Assembly: GCA_963780825.1 (NCBI GenBank) | Contig: CAWADL010000013.1 | Coordinates: forward strand, 226,882-290,881 | Direction of reading: 5' to 3' | DNA length: 64,000 nt | From: Roseiarcus sp963780825 | Lineage (GTDB): Bacteria; Pseudomonadota; Alphaproteobacteria; Rhizobiales; Beijerinckiaceae | In this document: positions 45,360 to 54,517 of the stretch, in pieces | Layout of the letters: every line of letters starts with the position of its first letter | Numbering within the stretch: position 1 is the first letter of the stretch | The notes under the pieces: generated by a model | What the model was told of the DNA's origin: nothing | What the model saw: the letters and a program-made list of their open reading frames with translations, nothing else | Database searches by the model: none | Program-made: the position numbers and the translations under genes

Positions 45360-45761
45360 CTACTGAGCTTGCGCAGCGAGTTCGTCATCGCTCTCGCTCT
45401 CGCCGATCGCCGTCCCGATTTGCTGCATCAATCGCGCGACATCGATCGGCTTGGCGTGCAGCTCATGGGCGCCGTTCTGCATCGCAGACGATCGCGCCTC
45501 CTCCGAGTTGCTCGCCATCAATACGATGATGGGAATCGCGCGGGTATGATCGTCGTGTTTGAGCGCGCGCGCTGTTGACCAATCCTGGTCGCCGCGCAAC
45601 TGCGAATCCAGCAAGATCAGCGAGGGCTGAGCGGCTTTTGCAGTGGACACAGCTGTGTCGCGCTCGTGCGCGTGGATCACGACATGGCCGCGACGCTCCA
45701 GGCGTTGCGTCAGCATATCGCTGAGCTGTTCGTTGTCTTCGACGACAAGTATTTTCGCCAT
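45360..45761 (-). CDS. Stand-alone receiver-domain response regulator
   Basis: 133 residues, one CheY-like domain: acidic pocket VVEDNE near residue 7, phosphoacceptor aspartate in LILLDSQLRG near 53, and conserved lysine in HAKPID. The switch residue (usually Thr/Ser in LTA) reads Met (IIVLMASNS), an unusual substitution. No output domain or cognate kinase is adjacent. The AI-2E gene follows 15 bases downstream on the same strand, so they may be co-transcribed. Confidence 0.82.
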   Translation of the reverse strand: MAKILVVEDNEQLSDMLTQRLERRGHVVIHAHERDTAVSTAKAAQPSLILLDSQLRGDQDWSTARALKHDDHTRAIPIIVLMASNSEEARSSAMQNGAHELHAKPIDVARLMQQIGTAIGESESDDELAAQAQ

Positions 45762-45893
45762 GTAGGGAGCCCTTCGCGTCCTTAACGCACACTCAGGCTG
45801 TGAGTTCCGGGGATTGTGACGATCGGGGGACCGCAGCGCCCGCCGTCACAGCCTGCGCTTTCGCGTAAGCCCGCGCAGCGCTATTTCTAACTG

Positions 45894-46313
45894 ATGAAAC
45901 AAACCACGACGATCCTACAATTCACCACGCAAGGCCGCGGTCTGCTGGAGATCACGAACGAAACGCGCGACTGGCTTTCGGCCGCGGGCGTGAAAACAGG
46001 TCTCGCGACGCTGTTCTGCCGCCACACCTCCGCTTCGCTGGTGATTCAGGAAAACGCGTCGCCCGAAGTCAGAACCGACCTCGACGCCGCCTTCGCCCGC
46101 CTCGCGCCCGAAGCGCCGGGGCTCTATCTGCACGACGACGAAGGCCCGGACGACATGCCCGCGCATATTCGCACGGCGCTGACGGGCGTGAACCTATCAA
46201 TCCCGGTCATCGGCGGCCGTTTGGCGCTCGGGACTTGGCAGGGCCTATATCTGTTTGAGCATCGCCGCCGCCCGCATAGACGGGAGGTGGCGGCGCATGT
46301 GATTGGGGAATAG
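45894..46313 (+). CDS. yjbQ: YjbQ/UPF0047 family protein
   Basis: 139 residues with the complete UPF0047 signature: LFCRHTSASLVIQENASPEVRTDL, then GPDDMPAHIRTALTGVNLSIPV and GTWQGLYLFEHR. Family members have been linked to thiamine phosphate synthase activity, but the physiological role is uncertain. The gene is solitary and divergent from the receiver gene. Confidence 0.88.
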   Translation: MKQTTTILQFTTQGRGLLEITNETRDWLSAAGVKTGLATLFCRHTSASLVIQENASPEVRTDLDAAFARLAPEAPGLYLHDDEGPDDMPAHIRTALTGVNLSIPVIGGRLALGTWQGLYLFEHRRRPHRREVAAHVIGE

Positions 46314-46434
46314 CGGGCGGCGCGCAGGGTGACAGAGTGCGCGCTCGAGCACAGCCGCACGCACTATTCTCAACCCTTCTGTTCTTCCTCGGGCAAGGGG
46401 TCGAAAAAATCTGGTCCGATATTGGTTTGGCCTT

Positions 46435-47223
46435 TCATCGATCCCGGTTTTCGTTTGACCGGTGTTGGCGGCGGCGCCCGCTAGTCTCATTGGCCCCCAT
46501 TCCCGCCACCGCCTCCAACAGCAGCCCAACATCCTCCTCCCGCGAGAGCCGGTGATCGCCGTCGCGGACCAGGCTCAGCGTCACCGGGTCCATCGGCATG
46601 TGTTCAACCAGCGTCATCGCGTGCTGATAAGGAACGTCGGGGTCCTTCATGCCTTGCAGGATGCGAACCGGCGCATGCGACCGAATTATCCCGCCGAGCA
46701 GGAGGTGCTTGCGTCCGTCCTCGATCAGCGTGCGGGTGTAGACGTAAGGCTCCGGCGAATAGGCCGAGGGACGCTCGTAGCGTCCGTCTCTGAGGATCGC
46801 GGCGCGGCCCTCCTCCGGCAGCCGCGGCCAGAGCAGCGCTTCGGTGAAATCGACCGCCGGCGCGATCAACACGAGCCCGGCCAGACGATCGGTCTCTTTG
46901 GCCTCCGCCAGCGCCCGCGCCGCCAGCAGCGCAATCCAGCCGCCCATCGACGAGCCGACCAGGATTTGCGGGCCGTGCGACAGCCCGCGGATCGCGGCGA
47001 GGCTCTCCTGCAGCCAACGGCCGATCGAGCCCTGCTCGAAATCCCCGCCCGATCGTCCATGCCCGGAATAGTCGAAGCGCAGACAGGCGCGGCCCTCGCG
47101 GGCGCAAAAGCCGTCGAGCGCCTGGGCCTTGCTCGACTCCATGTCGGATTTGAAACCGCCGAGCCAGACCACCCCTGGCTTGGTCGAACCGGCGGCGGGA
47201 CGCGGTGCGATATGCAATTTCAC
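46435..47223 (-). CDS. Alpha/beta hydrolase
   Basis: 262 residues: strand GVVWLGGFKSDMESSKAQAL, RFDYSGHGRSGG, nucleophile elbow GSSMGGWIALL (serine near residue 92), acid candidate MKDPDVP and histidine in DGDHRLS. This resembles the short BAAT/YbbA-like serine hydrolases (palmitoyl-protein thioesterase ABHD10-like family). The substrate is unknown. The C-terminal about 15 residues (SGRRRQHRSNENRDR) are low-complexity and may reflect a shifted stop. Divergent from the glycosyltransferase gene. Confidence 0.75.
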   Translation of the reverse strand: MKLHIAPRPAAGSTKPGVVWLGGFKSDMESSKAQALDGFCAREGRACLRFDYSGHGRSGGDFEQGSIGRWLQESLAAIRGLSHGPQILVGSSMGGWIALLAARALAEAKETDRLAGLVLIAPAVDFTEALLWPRLPEEGRAAILRDGRYERPSAYSPEPYVYTRTLIEDGRKHLLLGGIIRSHAPVRILQGMKDPDVPYQHAMTLVEHMPMDPVTLSLVRDGDHRLSREEDVGLLLEAVAGMGANETSGRRRQHRSNENRDR

Positions 47224-47377
47224 GGGAATCCTTGCCCGCGCCGACTTGCAGAAATTGCGGTTCGTCCGAATACACGCTTGGATGGCTCCATGAATTCGAT
47301 CCGAACCAGATCATAGCCGGCATCAGCCTGCCGCTTCTGGCGTGTCCCCGCAAGGCGCGCCGTTTTGGCGCGGTCGC

Positions 47378-48574
47378 ATGATCCTCGCCTCCCGAGCGTT
47401 CGCGCAGACGCGGCCGAACCTCGCCGGACGCACCGTGCTGCAAATCCTGCCGCGGCTCGACGCGGGCGGGGCGGAGCGCACGACGCTCGATGTCGCCGCC
47501 GCGCTCGTGCACGCGGGCGGACGGGCGCTGGTCGCCTGCGATGGCGGCCGGCTGGTCAGCGAGTTGCAGGCGCAGGGCGGCGTCTGGCTGCCCTTCCCTG
47601 CCGCGACCAAAAACCCGCTCGCGATGGCGATCAACGTGCGCAAGCTGGCGCGGGTCATCATCGAGGAGCGGGTCGATGTCGTGCACGCCCGCTCGCGCGC
47701 GCCGGCCTGGGTGGCGCTCGGGGCCGCGCGGATCGTCGCGCGGCCGCTGGTGACCACCTATCACGGCGCTTATGGCGGCGGGTCGGCGCTGAAGCTGCGG
47801 TACAATTCGGTGATGGCGCGCGGCGACGTCGTGATCGCCAATTCCCACTTTACGGCCGACGCGATCGCCAAGATCTATCCGTTCGCACGCGAGAAGTTGC
47901 AGGTCATTCACCGCGGCACGGATCTGCGGGCGTTCTCGCCCAGTGCGGTCGATCCGCAACGGGTGACCAATCTGCGCGAGGCGTGGGGCGTCGCTCCGCA
48001 CGAGCGCATCGTGCTGCTGGCGGCGCGGCTGACCGGCTGGAAAGGTCAGCGGGTGCTGATCGAGGCGGCGGCGCGGCTCGATCTCGAAGGTGTGCGCTAT
48101 GTGCTCGCCGGTGACGCGCAGGGGCGCGACGGCTACGTGAAGGAGCTCGATAAGGCGATCGAGCAGCGCGGGCTGAAGGGCGCGGTGGTGCGGGTCGGCC
48201 ATTGCACGGATATGCCGGCGGCGTTCCTGGCAGCGACCGTCGTCGCGGTGCCCTCGACTGAGCCGGAGGCGTTCGGACGCAGCGCGGTCGAGGCGCAGGC
48301 GCTGGGGACGCCGGTGGTGGTGACGGACCTTGGGGCTGTGCCTGAGACGGTGCTGGCCCCGCCTGACGTTGGAGCGGAGGCGCGCACCGGCTGGCGGATA
48401 CCGCCGGGCGATGCGGATGCGCTGGCGACGGCGCTGAAAGCGGCGCTCAGCCTTGGCGCGACGGCTCGCGAGGCGATGGCGCGGCGCGCGCGCGCGCATG
48501 TCGAGCGGCATTTCTCGCTGGAGCAGATGACGCGGGAGACGCTGGCGGTTTACGGGTCTGTGTTGGGGGGGTGA
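47378..48574 (+). CDS. Glycosyltransferase family 4
   Basis: 398-residue GT-B glycosyltransferase. The N-terminal domain starts RTVLQILPRLDAGGAERTTLDVAAALV, and the C-terminal domain has IVLLAARLTGWKGQRVLIEAAARL and the donor-binding STEPEAFGRSAVEAQALGTPVVV (E-x7-E). It probably transfers a sugar to a lipid or cell-surface polysaccharide intermediate. The start at MILASRAFAQT is favoured over codons 12 residues upstream. No other polysaccharide genes adjoin it. Confidence 0.88.
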   Translation: MILASRAFAQTRPNLAGRTVLQILPRLDAGGAERTTLDVAAALVHAGGRALVACDGGRLVSELQAQGGVWLPFPAATKNPLAMAINVRKLARVIIEERVDVVHARSRAPAWVALGAARIVARPLVTTYHGAYGGGSALKLRYNSVMARGDVVIANSHFTADAIAKIYPFAREKLQVIHRGTDLRAFSPSAVDPQRVTNLREAWGVAPHERIVLLAARLTGWKGQRVLIEAAARLDLEGVRYVLAGDAQGRDGYVKELDKAIEQRGLKGAVVRVGHCTDMPAAFLAATVVAVPSTEPEAFGRSAVEAQALGTPVVVTDLGAVPETVLAPPDVGAEARTGWRIPPGDADALATALKAALSLGATAREAMARRARAHVERHFSLEQMTRETLAVYGSVLGG

Positions 48575-48632
48575 AACGGTCTGCTTCTCACTTCGCTTAT
48601 GACTGCAGCGCTTGACCAAAGACCGCTCGGAA

Positions 48633-48655
48633 CGATATGATTTGAAATCATATCG
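48633..48655. promoter_or_regulatory. Perfect 23-bp palindrome, likely toxin-antitoxin operator
   Basis: CGATATGATTT, centre G, AAATCATATCG: perfect 11-bp arms. It lies 13 bases upstream of the antitoxin ATG, overlapping the expected promoter, as for autorepressing RHH antitoxins. Confidence 0.7.
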
Positions 48656-48668
48656 ATCAGAGGCAAGC

Positions 48669-48944
48669 ATGCCAAGAGTTAGCGTCGAGGATAACCCCAG
48701 ATTCACAATGGAAATTCCTCGGCGGGAAAAAGCGCGGTTGGTTCGTGCAGCGTCCCACGAAGGTACGACCTTGAAGGATTTCATGCTGCGCAATGCTTTG
48801 AGCGCCGCAGACGCCGTGATTGAGCGCGCTGAGCGTATTCAACTCTCGGAGCGCGATACGATCCAAATTCTCGACTTGCTCGACAACCCCGGCGACGCAA
48901 ACCCACGCATGGTTGCAATTCTGAAAGCGCGGAGCGCTGAATGA
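48669..48944 (+). CDS. tacA: DUF1778 (TacA-like) ribbon-helix-helix antitoxin
   Basis: 91 residues: MPRVSVEDNPRFTMEIPRREKARLVRAASHEGTTLKDFMLRNALSAADAVIERAERIQLSERD. A ribbon-helix-helix DNA-binding N-terminus is followed by the extended DUF1778 C-terminus that wraps the toxin. The ATG is next to the perfect palindrome, and its TGA overlaps the acetyltransferase ATG by four bases. An in-frame upstream codon at 48612 would run through the operator and was rejected. Confidence 0.85.
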   Translation: MPRVSVEDNPRFTMEIPRREKARLVRAASHEGTTLKDFMLRNALSAADAVIERAERIQLSERDTIQILDLLDNPGDANPRMVAILKARSAE

Positions 48945-49480
48945 CCGGGCTCCCGCCGTGGCGGGAGGAGGCCATTGCGAAATCGCATGAGCGCAAGAAA
49001 TTCGACTGTGGAAATTTGGAGCTCAACGCTTTCCTAGCTCAATACGCTCGGCAATCCCACGAAAACGGATCGGCCAAGACCTTTTGCGCAGTCGACGAGG
49101 GAGATGGCCGAACGATCCTCGGCTTCTACACGATCAGCCCCGGGCAGATTGAACTCCATCGTGTCCCCTTATCGGCTCGACCGGGCGGAGGCGGACGTCA
49201 TGCGCTCGGCGGCTTTCGTCTTGCCCGCCTTGCCGTTTCGAAAGCGTTTCAAGGGCAGGCCCTTGGCGGTCGTCTGCTTGCGGGAGCGGTCGAGCGGTGC
49301 ATAAAGGTTTCGGCTCAGGTTGGCGGCACGGCGCTGCTCATTGACGCCAAGGACGAGGCAGCCGCCTCTTGGTACAGCTCATACGGCGCCGTACGCTTGG
49401 TTGACCGTTCCCTCACGCTCGTGATGACGTACGTCGAATTCAACAAGTCGCGCATCGCCGCGGGATTGCCGCCGATTTGA
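48941..49480 (+). CDS. tacT: GNAT acetyltransferase toxin (TacT-like)
   Basis: 179 residues of the toxin class of GNAT acetyltransferases that acetylate aminoacyl-tRNA. Segments are FDCGNLELNAFLAQYARQSHENGSAKTF, GFYTISPGQIELH, the acetyl-CoA loop LPRLAVSKAFQGQALGGRLL (here FRLARLAVSKAFQGQALGG), and AASWYSSYGAV. Together with the preceding DUF1778 gene it forms a type II toxin-antitoxin operon. Confidence 0.85.
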   Translation: MTGLPPWREEAIAKSHERKKFDCGNLELNAFLAQYARQSHENGSAKTFCAVDEGDGRTILGFYTISPGQIELHRVPLSARPGGGGRHALGGFRLARLAVSKAFQGQALGGRLLAGAVERCIKVSAQVGGTALLIDAKDEAAASWYSSYGAVRLVDRSLTLVMTYVEFNKSRIAAGLPPI

Positions 49481-49504
49481 GTCAGCAGGCGGCGCCTGGG
49501 GAAC

Positions 49505-51179
49505 TTACATATCCTGATAGTTGGGGCCCCCACCCCCCTCCGGCGTCGTCCACGTAATATTCTGCGAGGGGTCCTTCACATCGCAGGTCTTGCAGTGCAC
49601 GCAGTTCTGCGCGTTGATGACGAAGCTCGGGTCGCTCTTCTTCGCCTCATCCGCATAGACGACTTCATAAACACCCGCCGGGCAGTAAAGTCGCGCCGGC
49701 TCGCCATAGAGCGGCAGGTTCACGCGGATCGGGATCGTCGGATCGGTCAGGCGCAGATGCACCGGCTGATCCTCTTCGTGATTGGTGTTCGACAGGAACA
49801 CCGACGAAGCTTTGTCGAAGGAGATCTTGCCGTCAGGCTTTGGATAGACGATCGCGCGGCTCTTCCTTCAGCGGATGCGTCGCCGCGGCGTCGTTGTGCC
49901 CATGTGAGAGCGTGCCGAACAGCGAGAAGCCGAACAATTCGTTGGTCCACATGTCGAGCCCGGCGAGCGGCACGCCGAGCGTCAGGCCGAAGCGCGACCA
50001 TAGCGGCTTGACGTTGCGGACCAACTGCAAATCCCGACCGATCTCCGACCCTCGCCAGCCTTTGTCGTAATCATCGAGACCGTCGTGCTGGCGCCCCTGC
50101 CCTATCGCGGCATGGGCGGCCTCCGCCGCCTGCATGCCGGAGAGCACCGCGTTGTGCGTGCCCTTGATGCGCGCGAAATTGAGGAAGCCGGCGGAGCAAC
50201 CAATCAGCGCGCCGCCGGGAAACACCAGCTTCGGCACCGACTGCACGCCGCCCGAGGAGATCGCGCGCGCCCCGTAGGAGATACGCTTCCCGCCCGCAAA
50301 ATAGCCGCGCATCAGCGGATGCGTCTTGAAGCGCTGAAATTCGTCGAACGGCGACAGCGAAGGGTTCTTATAGCTCAGATGCACGACGAAGCCGACCGCC
50401 ATCAGGTTGTCGCCGTAGTGGTAGAGGAACGAGCCGCCGCTTGAGCCGGCGCCGAGCGGCCAACCAAAACTGTGCTGCACCAGCCCCTTCTTGAACAGAT
50501 TTGGATCGACGCTCCAGATCTCCTTGAGCCCGATGCCAAATTTTTGCGGGTCGCGGCCTTCATCGAGACGGAAGCGCGCGATCAGCTGCTTGGCGAGCGA
50601 GCCACGGGCGCCCTCGGCGATCAGCGTATATTTCCCGCGCAGCTCCATACCGCGGGTGAAGGAGTCCTTTGGTTTGCCGTCGCGACCGACCCCCATGTCG
50701 CCGGTGGCGACGCCCAAAACTTCGCCGTTTTCGCCGTAGAGAACCTCGGCGGCGGCAAAGCCCGGATAGATCTCGACCCCAAGCGCCTCGGCCTTGGCGG
50801 CGAGCCATCGCGTCACGGCGCCGAGCGAGCCGACGAACTTGCCGTGATTGTTCATCAGCTTCGGCATCGGCCAGTTCGGCAGCCGCACGCCGCCGTTGGC
50901 CCACAGCAGATAGAAACGGTCCTCGGTGACTTGCGTCGTCAGCGGCTGCTCGGGATCGGTGCGCCAATCCGGCAGCAGTTTATCGAGGCCGATCGGGTCG
51001 ATGACGGCGCCGGAGAGAATATGCGCGCCGACCTCCGAACCTTTTTCCACCACGACGACGGTGCGTTCGGGATCGAGTTGCTTGAGGCGGATCGCCGCCG
51101 ACAGGCCGGACGGGCCGGCGCCGACGATGACGACGTCGTACTCCATCGCCTCGCGCGCGGGCAATTCCGTCTCGGACAT
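49505..51179 (-). CDS. Electron transfer flavoprotein-ubiquinone oxidoreductase (frameshifted)
   Basis: ETF-QO carries electrons from ETF (fatty acid and amino acid oxidation) to ubiquinone. The N-terminal FAD motif DVVIVGAGPSGLSAAIRLKQL, the GAHILSGAVIDP and GGSFLYHYGDNLMAVGFVVHL segments, and the C-terminal 4Fe-4S ferredoxin-like domain (LYCPAGVYEV, CVHCKTCDVKDPSQNI) are all present, about 558 residues. One base is missing near 49858 (LKEEPR then IVYPKPDGKISF), so the frame breaks in the last quarter. The start at MSETELPAREAME is preferred. No ETF genes are adjacent. Confidence 0.92.
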
Positions 51180-51270
51180 GAGCGTACTCCTCGCGCCGCG
51201 CGATAGCAGAAACGGCGCCTCACGCAAACGCGCGGCGGAGATAGTTTATATGTGAACTTTCTGTCAAGAC

Positions 51271-51340
51271 GCCCCGGAGCGCCGGCGTCCACGCCGACGT
51301 TGCCACGGCGCGTCGTCGGCGTGGACGCCGACGCTCCGAT
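51271..51340. repeat. Family-B palindromic repeat, short copy 4
   Basis: GGAGCGCCGGCGTCCACGCC and GGCGTGGACGCCGACGCTCC flank a 30-base middle. It lies between the GFA stop (51341) and the ETF-QO start on the same strand. Confidence 0.85.
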
Positions 51341-51754
51341 CAGCCTGGCATTCGCTCGAATTTCTGCAACGAGGAATCGATGGTGTCCCAAGCATGAGCC
51401 GCGCATAGCGTAGGTGACGGCCTGCGGTTGGAACTGGTCGGGGTCGTCAAGGCTGGTCGCGGTGACGGAAAACAGGTCCGGCATGGCGACGAATGTCAGA
51501 TAGACCGGCGTCCCGCAGGTCGGGCAGAAGGCGTGGAGCTTTTCGTTCCCGCTATCGCCTGCCACGCGCCAGATATTGGCTTCGCCCGTGACCGTCACAT
51601 CGGCGCGCTTGGGGAACGTCAGGTAGGAGCCATGCCCCGTGCCGCTTCTTTTCTGGCAGTCGCGGCATTGGCAGTGGTTCTCGAAGATCGGTTCGCTGGT
51701 TGTTTCATAGCGGATCGCGCCGCACGCGCAGCCGCCCGCATAAGTGTTCGGCAT
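51341..51754 (-). CDS. GFA-family zinc protein (frameshifted near C-terminus)
   Basis: MPNTYAGGCACGAIRYETTSEP, CQCRDCQKRSGTGHGSYLTF, CPTCGTPVYL and QPQAVTYAMRG follow the GFA pattern with paired zinc cysteines. After the MRG residues (near 51393) the frame shifts, and the expected ending AWDTIDSSLQKFERMPG is found in another frame with TGA at 51341-51343. About 137 residues. It is a paralogue of the gene at 17106. Confidence 0.75.
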
Positions 51755-51779
51755 GGTGGTGCTCCTGCTGTTGTCGGGA

Positions 51780-52244
51780 TCAGGCGGATTTCGGCTTGGC
51801 CTTGAGGTCAATGCCGCGGCCGGTTTCCAGGAAGGATTTCAGGCTGGAGAGAACCGCCGGCCAACCTTGTTTGACGCCATTCGCCATGCCGCTGCCGGCT
51901 TCCAGTTCGTCATGACTGACGGTCAGCCGGACCATGTTGTCGTATTCCTCGATCGCGAATGTGACCCGGCTGTAGCTCTCGGGATTGGCGGCCTGCGAAG
52001 CGTTGGCCCAGGAGATGACGAGCCGGGTCGGCGGCGAGACCTCAATCACCTCGCCGACGAGTTCGACGGTCCGCTCCTCGTTGGCGCGGATATGCTCCCA
52101 TTTCGACCCTGGCTTCCAATCGGAGACGTTCTCATGGCCCCAGTAGCGCCGGGCGACCTCTGGCCTGGTGATCGCCTCGAACACCTTTTCCGGGGTCGAA
52201 AGAATGTAGGTCACATAAACGAAACTGGTCGTCTGTTTGGTCAT
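51780..52244 (-). CDS. SRPBCC/AHSA1-domain protein
   Basis: 154 residues: SFVYVTYILSTPEKVFEAITRPEVARRYWG...DWKPGSKWEHI, ELVGEVIEVSPPTRLVISWA, FAIEEYDNMVRLTVSHDELE, and a C-terminal helix QGWPAVLSSLKSFLETG. These are small lipid- or ligand-binding START-like proteins. It starts two bases after the ArsR-family stop, the common ArsR-SRPBCC two-gene operon. Confidence 0.82.
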   Translation of the reverse strand: MTKQTTSFVYVTYILSTPEKVFEAITRPEVARRYWGHENVSDWKPGSKWEHIRANEERTVELVGEVIEVSPPTRLVISWANASQAANPESYSRVTFAIEEYDNMVRLTVSHDELEAGSGMANGVKQGWPAVLSSLKSFLETGRGIDLKAKPKSA

Positions 52245-52246
52245 CG

Positions 52247-52561
52247 TCACTTTCCCTCGAGCTCTTGTTTCAGATCGTGCAGCAGAGTGAGCCGCTGACG
52301 TTCGAATTTCCGCACCCAGCGCTCGTAGACCTCGTGCAGCGGCACCGGGTTGATGAAATGCAGCTTCTCCCGACCGCGCTTCACCGTGCTCACGAGATTG
52401 GCGGCCTCCAGTATTCCGAGATGCTGCGTGGCGGATTGCCTTGCCATATCGAGGTGCTCGCAAAGCTCGCCCAGCGTGCGCCCGTTCTTCTCGCAGAGAA
52501 GATCGAGCAGCTTTCTGCGCGTCGGGTCAGCGAGCGCTTTGAAAACCGAGTCTGCGTCCAT
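52247..52561 (-). CDS. ArsR-family transcriptional regulator
   Basis: 104 residues: FKALADPTRRKLLDLLCEKNGRTLGELCEHLDMARQSATQHLGILEAANLVSTVKRGREKLHFIN, a winged helix-turn-helix of the ArsR type without metal-binding cysteines. It likely senses a small molecule or partner and represses its own operon with the SRPBCC gene. The start at MDADSVFKAL is chosen; in-frame upstream codons run into the operator palindrome. Confidence 0.85.
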   Translation of the reverse strand: MDADSVFKALADPTRRKLLDLLCEKNGRTLGELCEHLDMARQSATQHLGILEAANLVSTVKRGREKLHFINPVPLHEVYERWVRKFERQRLTLLHDLKQELEGK

Positions 52562-52589
52562 CGGTGTCATTCGATTGTGAGGGCGTAAT

Positions 52590-52609
52590 ATGCAGGTAAA
52601 TACCTGCAT
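52590..52609. promoter_or_regulatory. 20-bp palindrome upstream of the ArsR gene, likely operator
   Basis: ATGCAGGTAAATACCTGCAT has perfect 9-bp arms around AA. It lies 28 bases upstream of the chosen ArsR start, a typical self-repression site. Confidence 0.65.
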
Positions 52610-52705
52610 GTCAAGCGACAGCTAAGCGCGCCCCACGCGCTTGTTTGAGAGCCGGGGCAGACGAACGAAATTCAATACGTGCGACGAAACGGGCTTTGCG
52701 TCAGC

Positions 52706-53173
52706 TCACAGTTGCCTGGCAAGTTCCTCGAGCTGGGTTGTGCAGGTTCCCCATCCATTGAAAAAGTCCATGCCCTCATGCTTTTTCCGATCATCGGCGT
52801 TCTTGTGCCGCACAAGCGCTCGGTAGAGCGTTCCGCTAGCGGCCGCGTTCATCGTGATTTCAGCCGTCATGAAGGCGCTCGCACTTGGCCGAAATAGCGG
52901 ACCGAGACAATCCGTCCAGACCAAGCAGCGTCGAGGCTCGGCGACGAGCACGCATCCCGACATTTCCGGAAAAGCCTCGCCCTCCGGCGAAACCATTACG
53001 AAGCTGAACGCCCCGCCCGGCTTGGGGTCGATTGTGGCCTTGATCACACCGTAGGGCTTAGGCGCGAACCATTGCTTTAGCAGCTCCGGTTCCGTCCAAG
53101 CCCGCCAAAGTTGGGCCGGGCTTGCGCTCAAAGTGCGTTCGAGCAGAAGATCAAGATCATCATTTTTTTCCAT
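52706..53173 (-). CDS. SRPBCC/AHSA1-domain protein
   Basis: 155 residues starting MEKNDDLDLLLERTLSASPAQLWRAWTEPELLKQWFAPKPYGV, with FEFVMVSPEG-like central strands (GAFSFVMVSPEGEAFPEMSGCVL) and the C-terminal MDFFNGWGTCTTQLEELAR. This is the second SRPBCC protein near the ArsR gene and is co-directional with it. It may belong to the same stress or detoxification response, but it has its own upstream gap. Confidence 0.8.
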   Translation of the reverse strand: MEKNDDLDLLLERTLSASPAQLWRAWTEPELLKQWFAPKPYGVIKATIDPKPGGAFSFVMVSPEGEAFPEMSGCVLVAEPRRCLVWTDCLGPLFRPSASAFMTAEITMNAAASGTLYRALVRHKNADDRKKHEGMDFFNGWGTCTTQLEELARQL

Positions 53174-53339
53174 GTGGTATGTCCCCAAAAGCTCTGTTTG
53201 ATTGAAAAATCGGAGGCCCTATGCGCCGCGGTCCCACGCAAGCCGACACGTCGGCGGCTGTGGCGGAATCGATTCTCGGTCGCATCTTAGCCGTCGCCGG
53301 CTCATTTGAGGAGACGCTGCCAGCAACGAAGGCGCTGCG

Positions 53340-54472
53340 CTACTTCCGCTCCGACGACCAAGGAAAGTTGATATACTGATCGCGGCTGTCGAAGCAGATG
53401 TTTCCATACATTTTCAGGTAAAGATCTCGTAGCGCCGGATTGTTGTAGACCGCGGCCGGATCCGCCGTGTCGCGTTCGTATTGGCCGATGTCCTGCGGCG
53501 TCAGCACGCGCGGCAAGATGTCCATGGCTTGGGGAATGCTCTTGCCCTCCAGCCAATCCGCAGCGTGCTGTCCCATCGCGTAGCCGAATACCGGCGACGC
53601 CAGACTGACGCTCGCCTTGTAGGGTCCGCCTTTCTTGATTTCAGCGATCGCGGCCGGCTCGCCATCGATGCCGCCGAGGAACTGGTCAGGCCGCGCCTTG
53701 CCGGCGTCGCGCAACGCCTTCAGCGCGCCAAGCACCACGGTGTCAGCGCCCAGCACGACGTCGACATCGGGGTCCGCGAGCAGGATGGTGCGCATGATCG
53801 CGGCGCCCCCGGCCTCATCGACTGTCAAAGGCGAGATATCGGCGACAATGACGACGCCCGGCATGTCGCGCAGCGAATCGCGCATCGCCGTAAATCGCGG
53901 CGCGAGAAACTGTAAGCTGTCGTGGGTCAGCAACACGACCTTCGCCTTGCCGCCAAGCTTGAGCTTGATGTACTCGGCCGCCTTGTCGCCCAGCACCTTG
54001 CCGGTCAGATATTGCGGCGCGTTCAGGAGCGAAATCGCCGGCGGCGGCACCACCGTGCCGACATAGGCGCCTGACCAGATCACTTGTTGCAGCGAGTGGC
54101 TCAGCGAGGGCGCATCGATCGGCGCCGCGACAAGCGCGCCGACTTTCGCGCTCAGAAACTGCTGGACCTGCTCGATCATCAGGGCAGGGTCGTTGTTGGC
54201 GTGCGAGACCTGATACTCCAGCCCGCGGTCCTTTGCGGCCAGCGCCAGCCCCTGCGCGACGCCCTGCATGAACTTTCGCTCATTGTCCTGCGCGAAGGCC
54301 AGCAGCTTCGTCAGCCCTGTGGGCGCCGTGCAAGCCGGCGCACGCGCGGTCGAACGGCGGCAGCACGACGGGCCGGGTGATGCCGGGCGGGCCCGTCCTC
54401 GGCCGCCGCCTGTCCGGCGCCTGCCGCCAGCGCAATCGCCGCGGCGAGCCCCGCAAGCCGTGACAAGGACAT
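53340..54472 (-). CDS. Periplasmic sugar-type substrate-binding protein (two frameshifts near N-terminus)
   Basis: Starts MSLSRLAGLAAAIALAAGAGQAAAEDG (signal peptide), then breaks frame twice between about 54310 and 54400 (ITRPVVLPPFDRACAGLHGA, then TGLTKLLAFAQDNERKF). The body is a type I periplasmic binding fold: QVSHANNDPALMIEQVQQFLSAKVGALVAAPIDAPSL, KVVLLTHDSLQFLAPRF, DVDVVLGADTVVLGALKAL, DQFLGGIDGEPAAIAEI. No ABC transporter genes adjoin it. It directly follows a sensor kinase, so it may act as that kinase's ligand-binding partner rather than in transport. Confidence 0.75.
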
Positions 54473-54517
54473 TTTGCGACGACTTAGCGATCAGGCGCAT
54501 CGGATCCGTAAAATCCC

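Noticed and set aside
46604..48793. 729-residue minus-strand open frame opposite the glycosyltransferase
   Set aside because: Arginine-rich shadow frame spanning two real genes on different strands.
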